Source: Paraspadella gotoi (taxonomy: Eukaryota; Chaetognatha). From it: DNA of 64,000 bases. Shown one piece after another: positions 54,890 through 64,000 of this stretch. The notes under the pieces were generated by a model, which worked only from the letters and a program-made list of their open reading frames with translations, was not told where the DNA came from and searched no databases. How positions within the stretch are numbered: the stretch's first letter is position 1; each line of letters begins with the position of its first letter. A program made the position numbers and the translations under genes. The DNA is taken from NCBI GenBank assembly GCA_051294375.1, contig CM119266.1, positions 14,674,755 through 14,738,754 of the forward strand, written 5' to 3'.

Positions 54890-55540
54890 TAAGAAAAAGG
54901 ATGAGAAATTCCAGGAAAAGAGGAAGCTTTTCTTAGAAATGTGGGCCTTTGTCATTTCGATAATTCATCGCTCCGTCTTGACCCAACAATTTCTTCTCCT
55001 TTTATTGTTTTTTAAACTATTAATTTAGGTCAATATTTGTCACCAAATGAAAACATTTAATTTATAATTTTTTTTTACGCTTTTTCTTTTTTCTTCGGTC
55101 ACCAATCCGAATTGTTTCATGTTCATGACAGGAAACGGAAGCAAAACAAAAAAACCTTCCAAAGCGCGCGCGATAGGAGAGAGAGAGAGAGAGCAATTAG
55201 CTTAAATTGCCAAGTCCTCATCGGTCCCGGTTCTTCTTCCTCCCCCCGTCCTTGAAAAAAAAATCTTCGGATTCGTCCAAACTCGAAACAATCGAGTTTC
55301 TTGTTTAGTTTTTTTTTATTTGTGTTTTTTTTTGTTTAATTTTTGTTCCAAGAAAAAATCTTTTTTTGATTTTTCATTCTAAATTGGTATGATAATCCTC
55401 TCAGTAGACTTTTTTTTTAATTACTTTTCTGGTTTAAATAAATTTGTTATATTAAATTTAACAAATAGTTTTGTTTTTTTCAAAGGTTTATTTGGCTTAT
55501 ATTTAACCCAAATTTAAAAATCCTTTTTTATTCCTCTTCT
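54890..55540. other. AT-rich stretch, no gene seen
   Basis: T-runs and A-runs with a short GA tract near 55178; nothing recognisable. Confidence 0.6.
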
Positions 55541-55551
55541 CGAGAGATTGT

Positions 55552-55641
55552 ATGGCGATAAATTCCACTCCCGCTCTGCCTTCCTACGATTCTCCTCGAA
55601 CGCTGGCAATTGCAAAGGAGTTGCAGAGTTGCCAGAGATAA
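55552..55641 (+). CDS. Short open frame, 29 residues, unrecognised
   Basis: ATG at 55552 opens MAINSTPALPSYDSPRTL followed by AIAKELQSCQR and TAA. Composition is balanced and CpG content modest. An octamer-like CATTTGCAT follows at about 55649. It could be a short exon or small ORF; no homology recognised. Confidence 0.2.
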   Translation: MAINSTPALPSYDSPRTLAIAKELQSCQR

Positions 55642-55699
55642 AAGTCCCATTTGCATATTTTGGTTGAAACGTTTATCTCAATCTGTTCTGACTCAAATT

Positions 55700-55701
<2 letters not shown>

Positions 55702-55734
<33 letters not shown>
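55702..55734. repeat. (GA)n array running into a gap
   Basis: Pure GA on both sides of a 132-N gap (resumes 55867-55892), so the missing sequence is probably more GA. Confidence 0.95.
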
Positions 55735-55866
55735 NNNNNNNNNNNNNNNNNNNNNNNNNNNNNNNNNNNNNNNNNNNNNNNNNNNNNNNNNNNNNNNNNN
55801 NNNNNNNNNNNNNNNNNNNNNNNNNNNNNNNNNNNNNNNNNNNNNNNNNNNNNNNNNNNNNNNNNN
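55735..55866. other. Assembly gap, 132 N
   Basis: Odd-length gap inside a GA array. Confidence 0.99.
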
Positions 55867-55897
<31 letters not shown>

Positions 55898-56219
55898 CTC
55901 CTTAAAACCCCGCCCGTGTGACGCTGATTGTTTGGACGACGACGACGACGAAACACGAGTTTCCCTTAAAATTAATCGATGCTGCGGAGGAATCCCTTCA
56001 TTTTCCGAGATTAAGGGGAAAGTCATTAAAATTCGGCTAATTTGTTTTGAAAAAAAAAATGAAACAGATAAAAAAATTAAACAAATGTACAATATGGGAG
56101 AAGTTGATGCTGCTAAGTTATCTACCCCACATTATATTTTTATTTATAACAATCTAAAGCTTCACAACATATTTTCTGCGTTTCTTATATTTGCTCCGTT
56201 CTTTATTTGTTTACGCAAT

Positions 56220-56660
56220 TCGTTTTTGTAAACAAACGAAATTTGGGATCAAAGAAAGGTGATGCGGATTTAATTGAAAACAGATCCAAAATCTCGATCG
56301 AATAGAAATTTCGAAATTTGTTGAAAAATATATGTATTTTAATAAAAAATTTACATTCCAGTTTGCTTTTTAATCTTTACGCAGCATAAATCATAAAAAT
56401 ACATTATCAAAAAAAATTTAATTTAATTTACGAGTTTGAAATTTAATGCAGTTAATTTAGTAATAGTATTAAGCTTTTATAGAAAAACATCAGTAGACGA
56501 CTTGCTTGTAAAATGTGTTTTTTAGTCAAATCCTTCGTTCAACGGAAGAAACAGAACATGTAAAGTTTTTATAAAAAGAAATCTACCGAGTCATTAACGG
56601 GATTGCGAGTCATCAAAAATCCATTTCGGATAAAAAGGAAATAATAAAATCAATTTTGCG
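56220..56660. other. AT-rich stretch, no gene seen
   Basis: AT-rich unique sequence; nothing recognisable. Confidence 0.6.
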
Positions 56661-57287
56661 AGAAAAAAAATTGGAAAGAAAGATTCTTTCTTTCTCCCCT
56701 TCTTTTTTTTCTCTCTCTCGGTCTCTCTCTGTCTCTCTTTCTTTCTCCCCTTCCCCTCTCTCTCTTCCTCTCTCTCCCGCTCATGATCATTTTTTTTCTT
56801 TTCTTGTCTCTGGAAAATGAGTTTTCTGCCGTGGCTAATGACTGACGTAAGTTTTAATGCGATTTAAAATTTTCTTTTTTTTTTTAATATATAAATTATG
56901 GAAGGTATCTCAAAATCGTATTAAGATAACGATGGGTGAGGGGCGAGAGTTTATTACGCGGAGGCGCGTAATTACGAGAAGATTGGTTTTCAGATATAAG
57001 GTGAGATAAAGGAAATCAAAGTAAGATTAGACCGAGAGATATTGAGTTGAATTTCGGTTAACAAAGATAAACTATTGCAGGAATTTAAATATGTATAGTC
57101 AGCTCGTGGAGCAATGAACTGAAAGAATTTATAATCATGACTAAAAATTCCGATAAAACAAAACAAAATACAAATAAAATAAAAACAACAATTGAAATAC
57201 TGGGTAACTGACATCGTGTCTCGGCGGTGTAAAATCCATATATATGACAAAGACAAAAAACAAACTAACAAAAGAGGTCGCCCTTAC

Positions 57288-57362
57288 CTAAGTAATCGTA
57301 CATCCCGCGCCCGGCGGTGCCTGGGTTTTGGTGCATGAGGCCGGCGAGAGGGAGATGGCAGT
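57288..57362 (-). CDS. Possible minus-strand exon (…NPGTAGRGMYDYL), unrecognised
   Basis: Bounded by an acceptor-like TGTTAG at 57363 and a good donor ACTTAG|GTAAGG at 57288/57287. It encodes CHLPLAGLMHQNPGTAGRG then MYDYL with phase 1 at the donor; an in-frame ATG at 57336 could also start translation. The Gly/Pro/Tyr-rich segment looks like a constrained peptide and the GC-rich exon stands out from its AT-rich intron side. No family recognised. Repeated AGATGGCAG words occupy the upstream side (57340-57460). Confidence 0.3.
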   Translation of the reverse strand, partial: TAISLSPASCTKTQAPPGAGCTIT

Positions 57363-57646
57363 CTAACATTCGGTCGGTCGGTATGGGGACCAAAGCAGGG
57401 AAGACGGCAGCTGGATGGCAGAGAGATGGCGAAGATTTGTCAAGATGGCAGAGATGATGGAAGTGGCGAACGCGGAAGATGTCAAAGCACAAGTCAGAAA
57501 TGGCGATGGAGGTCTTAGACAATAATCCGATCCGTGAGAGAATATGTTTTCTTTTGTTTTTTTAGTTTATTTTCTTTTTTTTTATTTACGTTTCTTTCGT
57601 TGTTGTTGCGTCCACTTTACAGTTTAAATATTCTACAAGAAGAAGC

Positions 57647-58015
57647 CTAGTGTCTGTGAGGGGCGGCGACTCGAAAATTAACATTGTTGGTTTTTATTAG
57701 TAGGGTTTGTTGAAATGGAGCAGGGAGCCGGAGCTTCTTTTTAAAATTGCTATGATAAAAAATAAAGTGGCGTCGAAATGACAAAAGGGCAACGTCGATT
57801 TGACGCGCGACGTCACGCACGTAAAAGACGTCGCTGGTGGGACGCCAGGAAAAAAAAAACGTCGGAAGCGGTTGACGTCGTCGTCGTCCTCGGCGGCGGC
57901 GGCGGCGTCTTCGGGCGGGGAAGGAAGTCAGCTGATTTGAGAACGCGCCAGATCGCGTCGCGAGGGAAGGCGCGAGGCTGGCTTCCCCGACGACGTCACG
58001 GAGCGAGATCCTCAA
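57647..58015 (-). CDS. Unrecognised minus-strand open frame, 122 codons
   Basis: Starts at 58015 (MRISLRDVVGEASLAPSL), passes through Arg-rich codons from a (GTC/GGC)n tract, then reads SDVFYVRDVARQIDVALLSF and RLPAPFQQTLLIKT to a stop. The latter half is not repeat-derived. The CpG-rich first half overlaps a promoter-like stretch, so this may be chance openness. No domain recognised. Confidence 0.2.
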   Translation of the reverse strand: MRISLRDVVGEASLAPSLATRSGAFSNQLTSFPARRRRRRRRGRRRRQPLPTFFFSWRPTSDVFYVRDVARQIDVALLSFRRHFIFYHSNFKKKLRLPAPFQQTLLIKTNNVNFRVAAPHRH

Positions 58016-58066
58016 CGTCGACCAATCCGAGGGCGAGATTCGGGTTTTTTACGCCGAGGAAAGGAG
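57780..58066. promoter_or_regulatory. CpG-rich stretch with GACGTCAC motifs
   Basis: CpG-rich, with CRE-like GACGTCAC at about 57808 and 57991, an E-box CAGCTG at about 57930, and (GTC)n/(GGC)n at 57876-57912. It could be a promoter, but the GACGTC words may also derive from the trinucleotide repeats common here. Confidence 0.3.
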
Positions 58067-58067
58067 A

Positions 58068-58167
<100 letters not shown>

Positions 58168-58480
58168 AAAGGAGAAAAAAAGGTGTGAGAGATTGTTTCG
58201 TGTTTGCGTATTTTTTTCACCGACGTCGATCTACTTTTTATCGTCCTTTTTTTTTAAACGTGTCTCGCGAAAAGACGAGCGATGTAGAAGAAAAAGAGGG
58301 AGAGGGAGATATAGAGAGAGAGACACTCTCCGTATTTTTGTCGTCAAATATTCAACGATTCCACGATTTAGCGATTCGAGGATCGCTGGCGAGGAAAACT
58401 CGGAGCTCACGAACGGCGGTTGGCGTAGAGTGACGTGGCAAAGTGGCCGTAGCGGAATATCGTGGCGTAAAAAAAAAAAA

Positions 58481-58489
<9 letters not shown>

Positions 58490-58577
<88 letters not shown>

Positions 58578-58578
58578 A
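58490..58578. repeat. (A)n then (GA)n array
   Basis: A 20-base A-run followed by GA repeats with GGAG and GAAG interruptions. Confidence 0.96.
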
Positions 58579-59025
58579 ATAGTGCGAGTAGTTGTGTGGT
58601 TTTTTTTTCGGTGTAGAATTTGCGCCCAAATTCGGTTATATTCGTTTCTTTGAGAAGACAAAAAGGGGAAAAAGTGAGATTAATATCGAAAAAATTAATA
58701 ACAGGAGAAATAACACAGATATCGAAAAGAAAGAAAAAAAATTCCAAATTTCCCCTTCGATCCCGCGACCTCCCAGAAATAAAAACGAAAGAAGTTCGTT
58801 TGACCGAAGGCTAAAAAGAAAAATTCGAATTTCGTCGTGAGAAAAAATCAAAATCAAAATCGAATTCGATCAAAAATTTATTTTCTTTTTATTCTTTTTT
58901 TTTTCATTTGAAATTTTGTTTTTTTGTGGGCGAGGACTTTTTTCGAGGAAGGGCGACGATGAAAAAAAAATATCTGTGAAAAATCCTCTGGTCGAATTTC
59001 GCGCGTGAAATTAAAGACGAAAAAA

Positions 59026-59035
59026 NNNNNNNNNN
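59026..59035. other. Assembly gap, 10 N
   Basis: Ten N between an A-run and a CT tract. Confidence 0.99.
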
Positions 59036-59147
59036 GGAGACGAGCTCTCTCTCTCTCTCTCTCTTTCTTTTTTCGTCCGGGGGAAGCCGTCCTACGATTA
59101 AAGCTGCTGCCGTTATCATGTCTCGGGACAGCAAGAGCTTTGAAACG

Positions 59148-59149
<2 letters not shown>

Positions 59150-59186
<37 letters not shown>

Positions 59187-59190
59187 AGAG

Positions 59191-59240
<50 letters not shown>
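59150..59240. repeat. (GA)n microsatellite, interrupted
   Basis: GA with GAAGAG and GAGGAG interruptions. Confidence 0.95.
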
Positions 59241-59284
59241 GGAGTAAGTGAAAAAAAAACAACAACACTGTCTACGGATAAGCG

Positions 59285-59372
59285 AGCCGACGACGTTGTC
59301 GACGACGACGGGCGAGCCGCGACGAAAAACGACGACGAGACGATGAGGACGACGAAGACGACGACGAAACCT
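59285..59372. repeat. (GAC)n trinucleotide tract, interrupted
   Basis: GACGACGTTGTCGACGACGACGG and GACGACGAGACGATGAGGACGACGAAG. Confidence 0.88.
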
Positions 59373-59864
59373 CAACGCATCGACGAGAGGAGGAAGAGTG
59401 GATGGAGGAAGAGGAAAGAACACTCTTCTGTTTGAGCAGAGAGAGAGAGACGAGAGAGTCAGAGAGAGATAGAGAGAGAGCTTGAAATGGGCCCCCTTTT
59501 TTTTCAAGGAAATAAAATTGCGAGCAGAGCACAAACACTTCCAGGATTCTGGGAGGAGAATTTTTAACTTGAAGAGGAAATGTAAATAAGACGAGGGAAG
59601 TAATGTAAAGAGGAATCAAGTCTTCTTTGGATGTTTGTATGGCGTATATATCGTTTATATAAAATTGCACGCTTACGTTTTGAAGGAGAAGACGATGAAT
59701 CAAAAAACCAAAGTGGATGACGAAATTTTTTTGAAGTCATCCTTACGACGGGAAATATAACATCGAGTTAACGAAAAGAAAAAGTCAGACAAAGTAAAAC
59801 TAATAAGAATGGAAAAAAAAGGATAAGAAAAGAATACAAAAAGAAAATGAGCCCAGATGGCGAA

Positions 59865-59867
<3 letters not shown>

Positions 59868-59923
<56 letters not shown>
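59868..59923. repeat. (GA)n microsatellite
   Basis: About 27 pure GA units. Confidence 0.97.
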
Positions 59924-59926
<3 letters not shown>

Positions 59927-60165
59927 CTCTTATTTAGAAACTCTTTAAAATTAGTTGTGTTCAATATCCTTGAATTCGTATTCTCAAAAAATGCAGTCTT
60001 CTCTTTTCTTCTCCATCTTCTTCTCTCGTCTTTCGCGCCCAAAAAGGAGAAAAAAAAGTATGAAACTAAGAGAGGGAGGATCGGGGCTTCAGTTTTCTTT
60101 ATTATATTGAAATCCGATAAAAGAGATTTTTGTGTGTAAATGGATATCGACGCGGATAGGGAGGT

Positions 60166-60197
60166 GGGGTGTGTGGGGTGAGTGGGGTGTGTGGGGG
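60166..60197 (+). other. Strong G-quadruplex motif
   Basis: Four G-runs (GGGG at 60166, 60175 and 60184; GGGGG at 60193) separated by exactly five bases each (TGTGT, TGAGT, TGTGT). Confidence 0.8.
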
Positions 60198-60239
60198 TGT
60201 AAAGAAGGGAACCAAGTTCTGCGAATGATAGGTTTTAGT

Positions 60240-61200
60240 AGGGGTGTCTGTCTATACATTATATATATTGTATAATAAGAATTACTTCGATATGAAAATT
60301 TTAATTGCAGTTGTCATGTTACATGGTGATTTTATGATTTTTTAATGCGTGAAACCGTAATTTCGAGAACCCTATTTGGATTCAGCCCTTTCATATTATA
60401 TGAAACCACCTATTTACTAATTTTCGGATTAGTTAGTCAGTCATTAGTCAATCCGATAGTCAGGCAATCAGGCAGTCACTCAGTCAATCCAAAAAAAAAA
60501 CGAAAAAAGAAAGTTTGCATCACGCTTTCTCGCGAAATTCACCGAGTCAAAGAAAATAGTTTTAAAGGTGAAGAGACAAATCGATGGCCAAAAAAAAAGG
60601 CTTCGATTTGAGATTCGATTTTGTGTCACCCAAGACAAAAAAAAAGGAAAAAAAGGAGCCAAAGGAAAAAGAAAATAAGTCAGAATGGAAAAATGGAAAA
60701 CATTCGCGGAGACGCGAAAGAATGCGAGGAAAAGAAGGAAAAGTGGTCTTATTTGTTTAGGGAGAAATGTCTCTCTCTTTACTTAGTTCGGTTTTTTATT
60801 TGAATATTGATTCGATAATTTCATTCAGAATTTATTATCCTTTTTCAAAAAAACTTTTAATGGCATTCTAAATTAAACTTTAAAAAAAAATTGCTTCAAC
60901 TACATTTTTTTTATTGGTTTTCGTGAGTTACTTTCTTGTTTTTTTTCCCTTATTATTTGACTTTAATAGTCTGTTTTTTTTTTGGCTTTATTTGTCTTAA
61001 TTTGTTCTTCTTATATTTTCTATGTAACCTCTTTTATTTTAATTTTATATTTCGGCTTTATTTTTCTTTCTCCTATTTTCCCTCTTTCTTTTTCCCCCTT
61101 TCTCTCAACTTCCTTCATCCCTCTGTTTTTCATTTTCTCCCCACTTTGTTTTTTCTTTCTGGGGACGAGATGAAAGAATAACAAAAGGAGGCAGAAAAAT
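60240..61200. other. AT-rich stretch, no gene seen
   Basis: AT-rich, with (AGTC)-like degenerate units at 60430-60490 and a T/C-rich tract at 60930-61160. Frames are Phe/Leu-rich; no gene. Confidence 0.6.
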
Positions 61201-61287
61201 AAACTCAGGCCTCGAGTTTTTATGTTATTAATGTTTAACTGCTTCTTGTTGACATTTTTGCGAGTAGCAGCTGATGACGAAGGAAGA

Positions 61288-61307
61288 AAAAAGGACGAAG
61301 ACGACGA

Positions 61308-61339
<32 letters not shown>

Positions 61340-61343
61340 ATCC
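61288..61343. repeat. (GAC)n trinucleotide array
   Basis: About 18 units, GAC with GAT variants. The plus frame has a 14-residue Asp run; it starts within a non-repetitive frame (61222) but I see no support for a gene. Confidence 0.9.
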
Positions 61344-61587
61344 TTGCCTCGAACGACAAAGCTCTTATGAATTATTGCGTCTTAATTTCGAGAATCGAAG
61401 GAGTTTTTGTTTGCGTCTAAATGTTTTTAGGTGGATTGAATCGTGTCGACTCGAAAAGCTGACGACGATGACGACGATAACGATAACGACGACAGAAATG
61501 AAGATAATTGACGAAATTAAACTGGCATACACTGCAATTTATTCTTTTTTTTTTGTTCCGAATGTAATTTCGAAATGAAAGGCTCTC

Positions 61588-61595
61588 TTCTCTCT

Positions 61596-61656
<61 letters not shown>
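61588..61656. repeat. (CT)n microsatellite
   Basis: Two pure runs separated by a single missing T. Confidence 0.96.
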
Positions 61657-61659
<3 letters not shown>

Positions 61660-61660
<1 letters not shown>

Positions 61661-62230
61661 CGAGAGAGCGTTTTTGTTAATTTCAAACGACCCTCAAAGG
61701 TTCAATCATCGACGCTTAAGAATAGAAAGAAACTGGTTTCAATTAAAAAAGTTATTTGTTTAAGATATTTTTAGTTAATTACGACTTTAATTAAGAAGTA
61801 AGAATGCTATTGATTAGCTCTTACTTGTCTAATAAAAATTGGGACAGAAACTGGAGCTGACTTTTTCGGGTTTTGATTTTCTCTGAGTTGTGGCTTACTA
61901 AATTTTCATTATGTCGCTTTTGCCAACACCATCTTACGGCCCAAACCGAATGCGTAATTTCGAACAAAATCTCGCATCTCAATTTTGTGCCCCAAAATTT
62001 TCCCCTTCGTTTTTTTTCCCCATCAATTTTATCGACCTGAAAGAAAAAAAAATCTTCGTTTCAATTCCCTCGCATCCGGTAATTCGGATATTGTTATCTC
62101 TTCCTATTCCTCCCCTTAAAAAAAAAAGATAGAAATTTGGTTTTTGGAGAGAGAAAAAAAAAGGAAGAAATGTCAAAATTTGAGGATTTAGAATCCACCT
62201 GAGGCGAATCCGAGCAGAAATTTGCGTGTT
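61660..62230. other. AT-rich stretch, no gene seen
   Basis: Unique AT-rich sequence; nothing recognisable. Confidence 0.6.
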
Positions 62231-62239
62231 TACAATTCG

Positions 62240-62293
62240 CCCGACGACGACGACGAAAACGAGGACGANNNNNNNNNNGACGACGACGATGAT
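62240..62293. repeat. (GAC)n array around a 10-N gap
   Basis: GACGACGACG on both sides of ten N (62269-62278). Confidence 0.92.
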
Positions 62294-62487
62294 TACGACT
62301 GAAACCGCGGATCAAAGACAGTAAAAATTCATCATCCGTTCGAATGAAATACGGCCGTGTATACGACAATGACGACGACGAACGACGACGGAGACGAATG
62401 ATAACGACGGCGCAGATGAAGACGATGACGTCAAAAACGGGGCGAAGGACGAACGCTCAAGCTTCGGCGTTATCACCGACGATAGAC

Positions 62488-62523
62488 GTTACAGATATCG
62501 CTACAGATATCGCTACAGATGAT
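62488..62523 (+). repeat. 15-bp tandem repeat (ACAGATATCGCT)
   Basis: ACAGATATCGCT occurs two and a half times in a row, each copy holding the palindrome GATATC. Confidence 0.8.
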
Positions 62524-62529
62524 GCCTCA

Positions 62530-63680
62530 ACATTTTTTTTTATAAATTGCTGCTATTAAAGTTTCGATGTTTATCTGGGTTTAAATCGCCCGCCCACGGA
62601 GCTTAAACAGTCGGACAGTTCGACGGAGTCAGGGACAAAAATATAATGAAATATGTATTATAATTCAATTTGAATAAAGCAGAAACGACAATAACGGAAG
62701 AATTATAGGATTTAGTCGATGATTCGATGAACGAAATCCGATCGTTGCTTCGAGAAATGGATGAACTCAATAATTGACCGTGACACAAATTAACTGACGT
62801 ACGGATGAAGTGCCCATCGACGGGGAAAAACGGACATTCCGACATATGGACGAGGAACGGTTGAAAAAGAACACTGAAACATTTCATTAGCGAAAATCTT
62901 TAACGTTGGATAAAAATACGTTGTCAGACGGAACCCATATACGGTATTAATATTTTAGAACAGTATAGTATAATAATGTATAAATATTAAACGTATCCAT
63001 GATCTGAAGTTTCCAGACTCAAAAAAAAGTAATGTCGAAGAGATTATTGATGTCCTCGTCGAACTGTTTGATCGATGAGCGATTGCGGTTCCTCCGTCAG
63101 AGATGGACGAAGATCACGAAGAAGAAAGGGAGGTGGAGAGGAAGATAAAGAGAGAGGGGATGAAAGATAGAATGGGTATTAGAGAGAGAGAGAGGGGACC
63201 TCGTTTCAACCACGTGCGCGACTGGTCACAGTGGTCAGGGGGTAATTGGTAAACGAATGACTCTTTAACGGAGACGAAGGGGGGGAGGTGAATGACTTTG
63301 GGAGGAGGGGAGGGGGAAATGAGGTGGAAGAGTGAGTAGGGGTGGGGTTTAGGGAGGGTGGTGGAATAGGAGAAGATTGAGTCGACTCACTCGATGGTCA
63401 ACAAGACGACGATTTAAGTCGGCAACCTGGCGGGAATGCGATTCCAGAAAAGGAGTAGGACCTTCCCTTTTTTTCCCTCTTTTCTCTGTCGCCTTCCATT
63501 TTTTTTCCTTCGATTCCCCACCCCTTTCTCTCTTCACCATCGCGCATCCATTCCATTCGGCTTTCACCCACGCCCCATCGCTCCCACCCCCCCTCGACCC
63601 ACGCTCTCCAAAGCATCCGAGTTGAGCGGAAAATCTTCGCGGTTCTCATCCATATGTAAATTCAATTACTGACGAACTTG
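62530..63680. other. Unique region, no gene recognised
   Basis: Includes purine-rich sequence (63110-63370). Short balanced frames exist on minus near 63050-63130 (LRDLRPSLTEEPQSLIDQ) but no signal confirms them. Confidence 0.5.
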
Positions 63681-63683
63681 TCA

Positions 63684-63706
63684 TCGTCGTCGTCGTCGTC
63701 GTTGTC
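63684..63706. repeat. (GTC)n trinucleotide tract
   Basis: CGTCGTCGTCGTCGTCGTTGTC. Confidence 0.9.
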
Positions 63707-64000
63707 CCGCGCTTTCGTTGTCATAGGCCAGGGTAAATCGGGGGACAAATGAGCAAATAAAAATAAATAAAGTATAATAAAATATCCAGAAAAACGGAGG
63801 AAACTGCAAACAACTGTAAACACTGGACTGACTAAAATAAACGAAACAGCCAGAAAGACGACGCTGAAAGAAACTTCAATTATAATAATGACGATAATAA
63901 AGAGCTAAAATAACTTTTGATTGTAGTAAATAAAACAATACCATGTCTAGTGACGTTGTTTTTTTCCCAATCGATCAAATTTTAAAAATCAGTCCAACGG

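Noticed and set aside
62426-62433. Perfect CRE TGACGTCA
   Set aside because: It lies in a decaying (GAC)n tract, where GACGTC words arise easily.

Overview
This is eukaryotic nuclear DNA, most likely from an invertebrate animal. There is no operon layout. Open frames are short and mostly come from repeats. CpG is not depleted and even sits inside simple repeats such as (CGT)n, (CCGT)n and (TTCG)n. A few intron signals and CpG-rich promoter-like islands are visible. I cannot name the species. One weak homology hint, a possible DEG/ENaC channel exon, fits an animal genome. No complete protein-coding gene, rRNA, tRNA, CRISPR array or autonomous transposon can be supported.

The window is dominated by microsatellites: more than thirty (GA)n/(CT)n tracts, about twenty (GAC)n/(GTC)n tracts, and long tetra- and pentanucleotide arrays. 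Nearly all computed open frames are translations of these tracts (Ser/Leu, Arg/Glu, Val-Arg-Pro-Ser or poly-Asp) and are not listed as genes.

Region 1 (about 2.6-20.76 kb) looks like one locus of roughly 8 kb written out several times. It holds near-identical and noisy copies, inverted copies, G-rich and 45-bp minisatellites, and three 25-N gaps. One 1,233-bp block is present twice without a mismatch that I noticed. The other copies differ by dense 1-3 base indels, and joins fall inside simple repeats. This pattern fits gap-filling with uncorrected long reads better than biological duplication. The same artefact recurs at 23.3-25.3 kb around another 25-N gap. Under the noise is a plausible first exon with a TATA-like box and a splice donor.

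Region 2 (20.8-36.6 kb) is ordinary intergenic or intronic sequence with simple repeats. It has a CpG island with ETS motifs (27.4-27.8 kb), a dense CCAAT/E-box/CRE cluster (33.55-33.77 kb), a possible minus-strand first exon (34.3-34.4 kb) and two unrecognised open frames on opposite strands (35.4-36.07 kb).

Region 3 (36.8-38.8 kb) is the most unusual stretch: two clusters of CCCC(N)GGGG palindromes with inverted-looking outer ends flank 1.5 kb of AT-rich DNA.

Region 4 (39-64 kb) continues the microsatellite landscape. It has an open frame on both strands at 43.1-43.5 kb, a CpG-rich first-exon candidate with a perfect RFX X-box (43.8-44.0 kb), a DEG/ENaC-like transmembrane exon or relic (48.1-48.2 kb), paired (CCAT)n and (CCGT)n arrays (53.2-54.3 kb), a possible small exon at 57.3 kb, a CpG-rich stretch at 57.8-58.1 kb and a strong G-quadruplex motif at 60.17 kb.

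Because no complete gene is visible, nothing can be said about how genes here work together.
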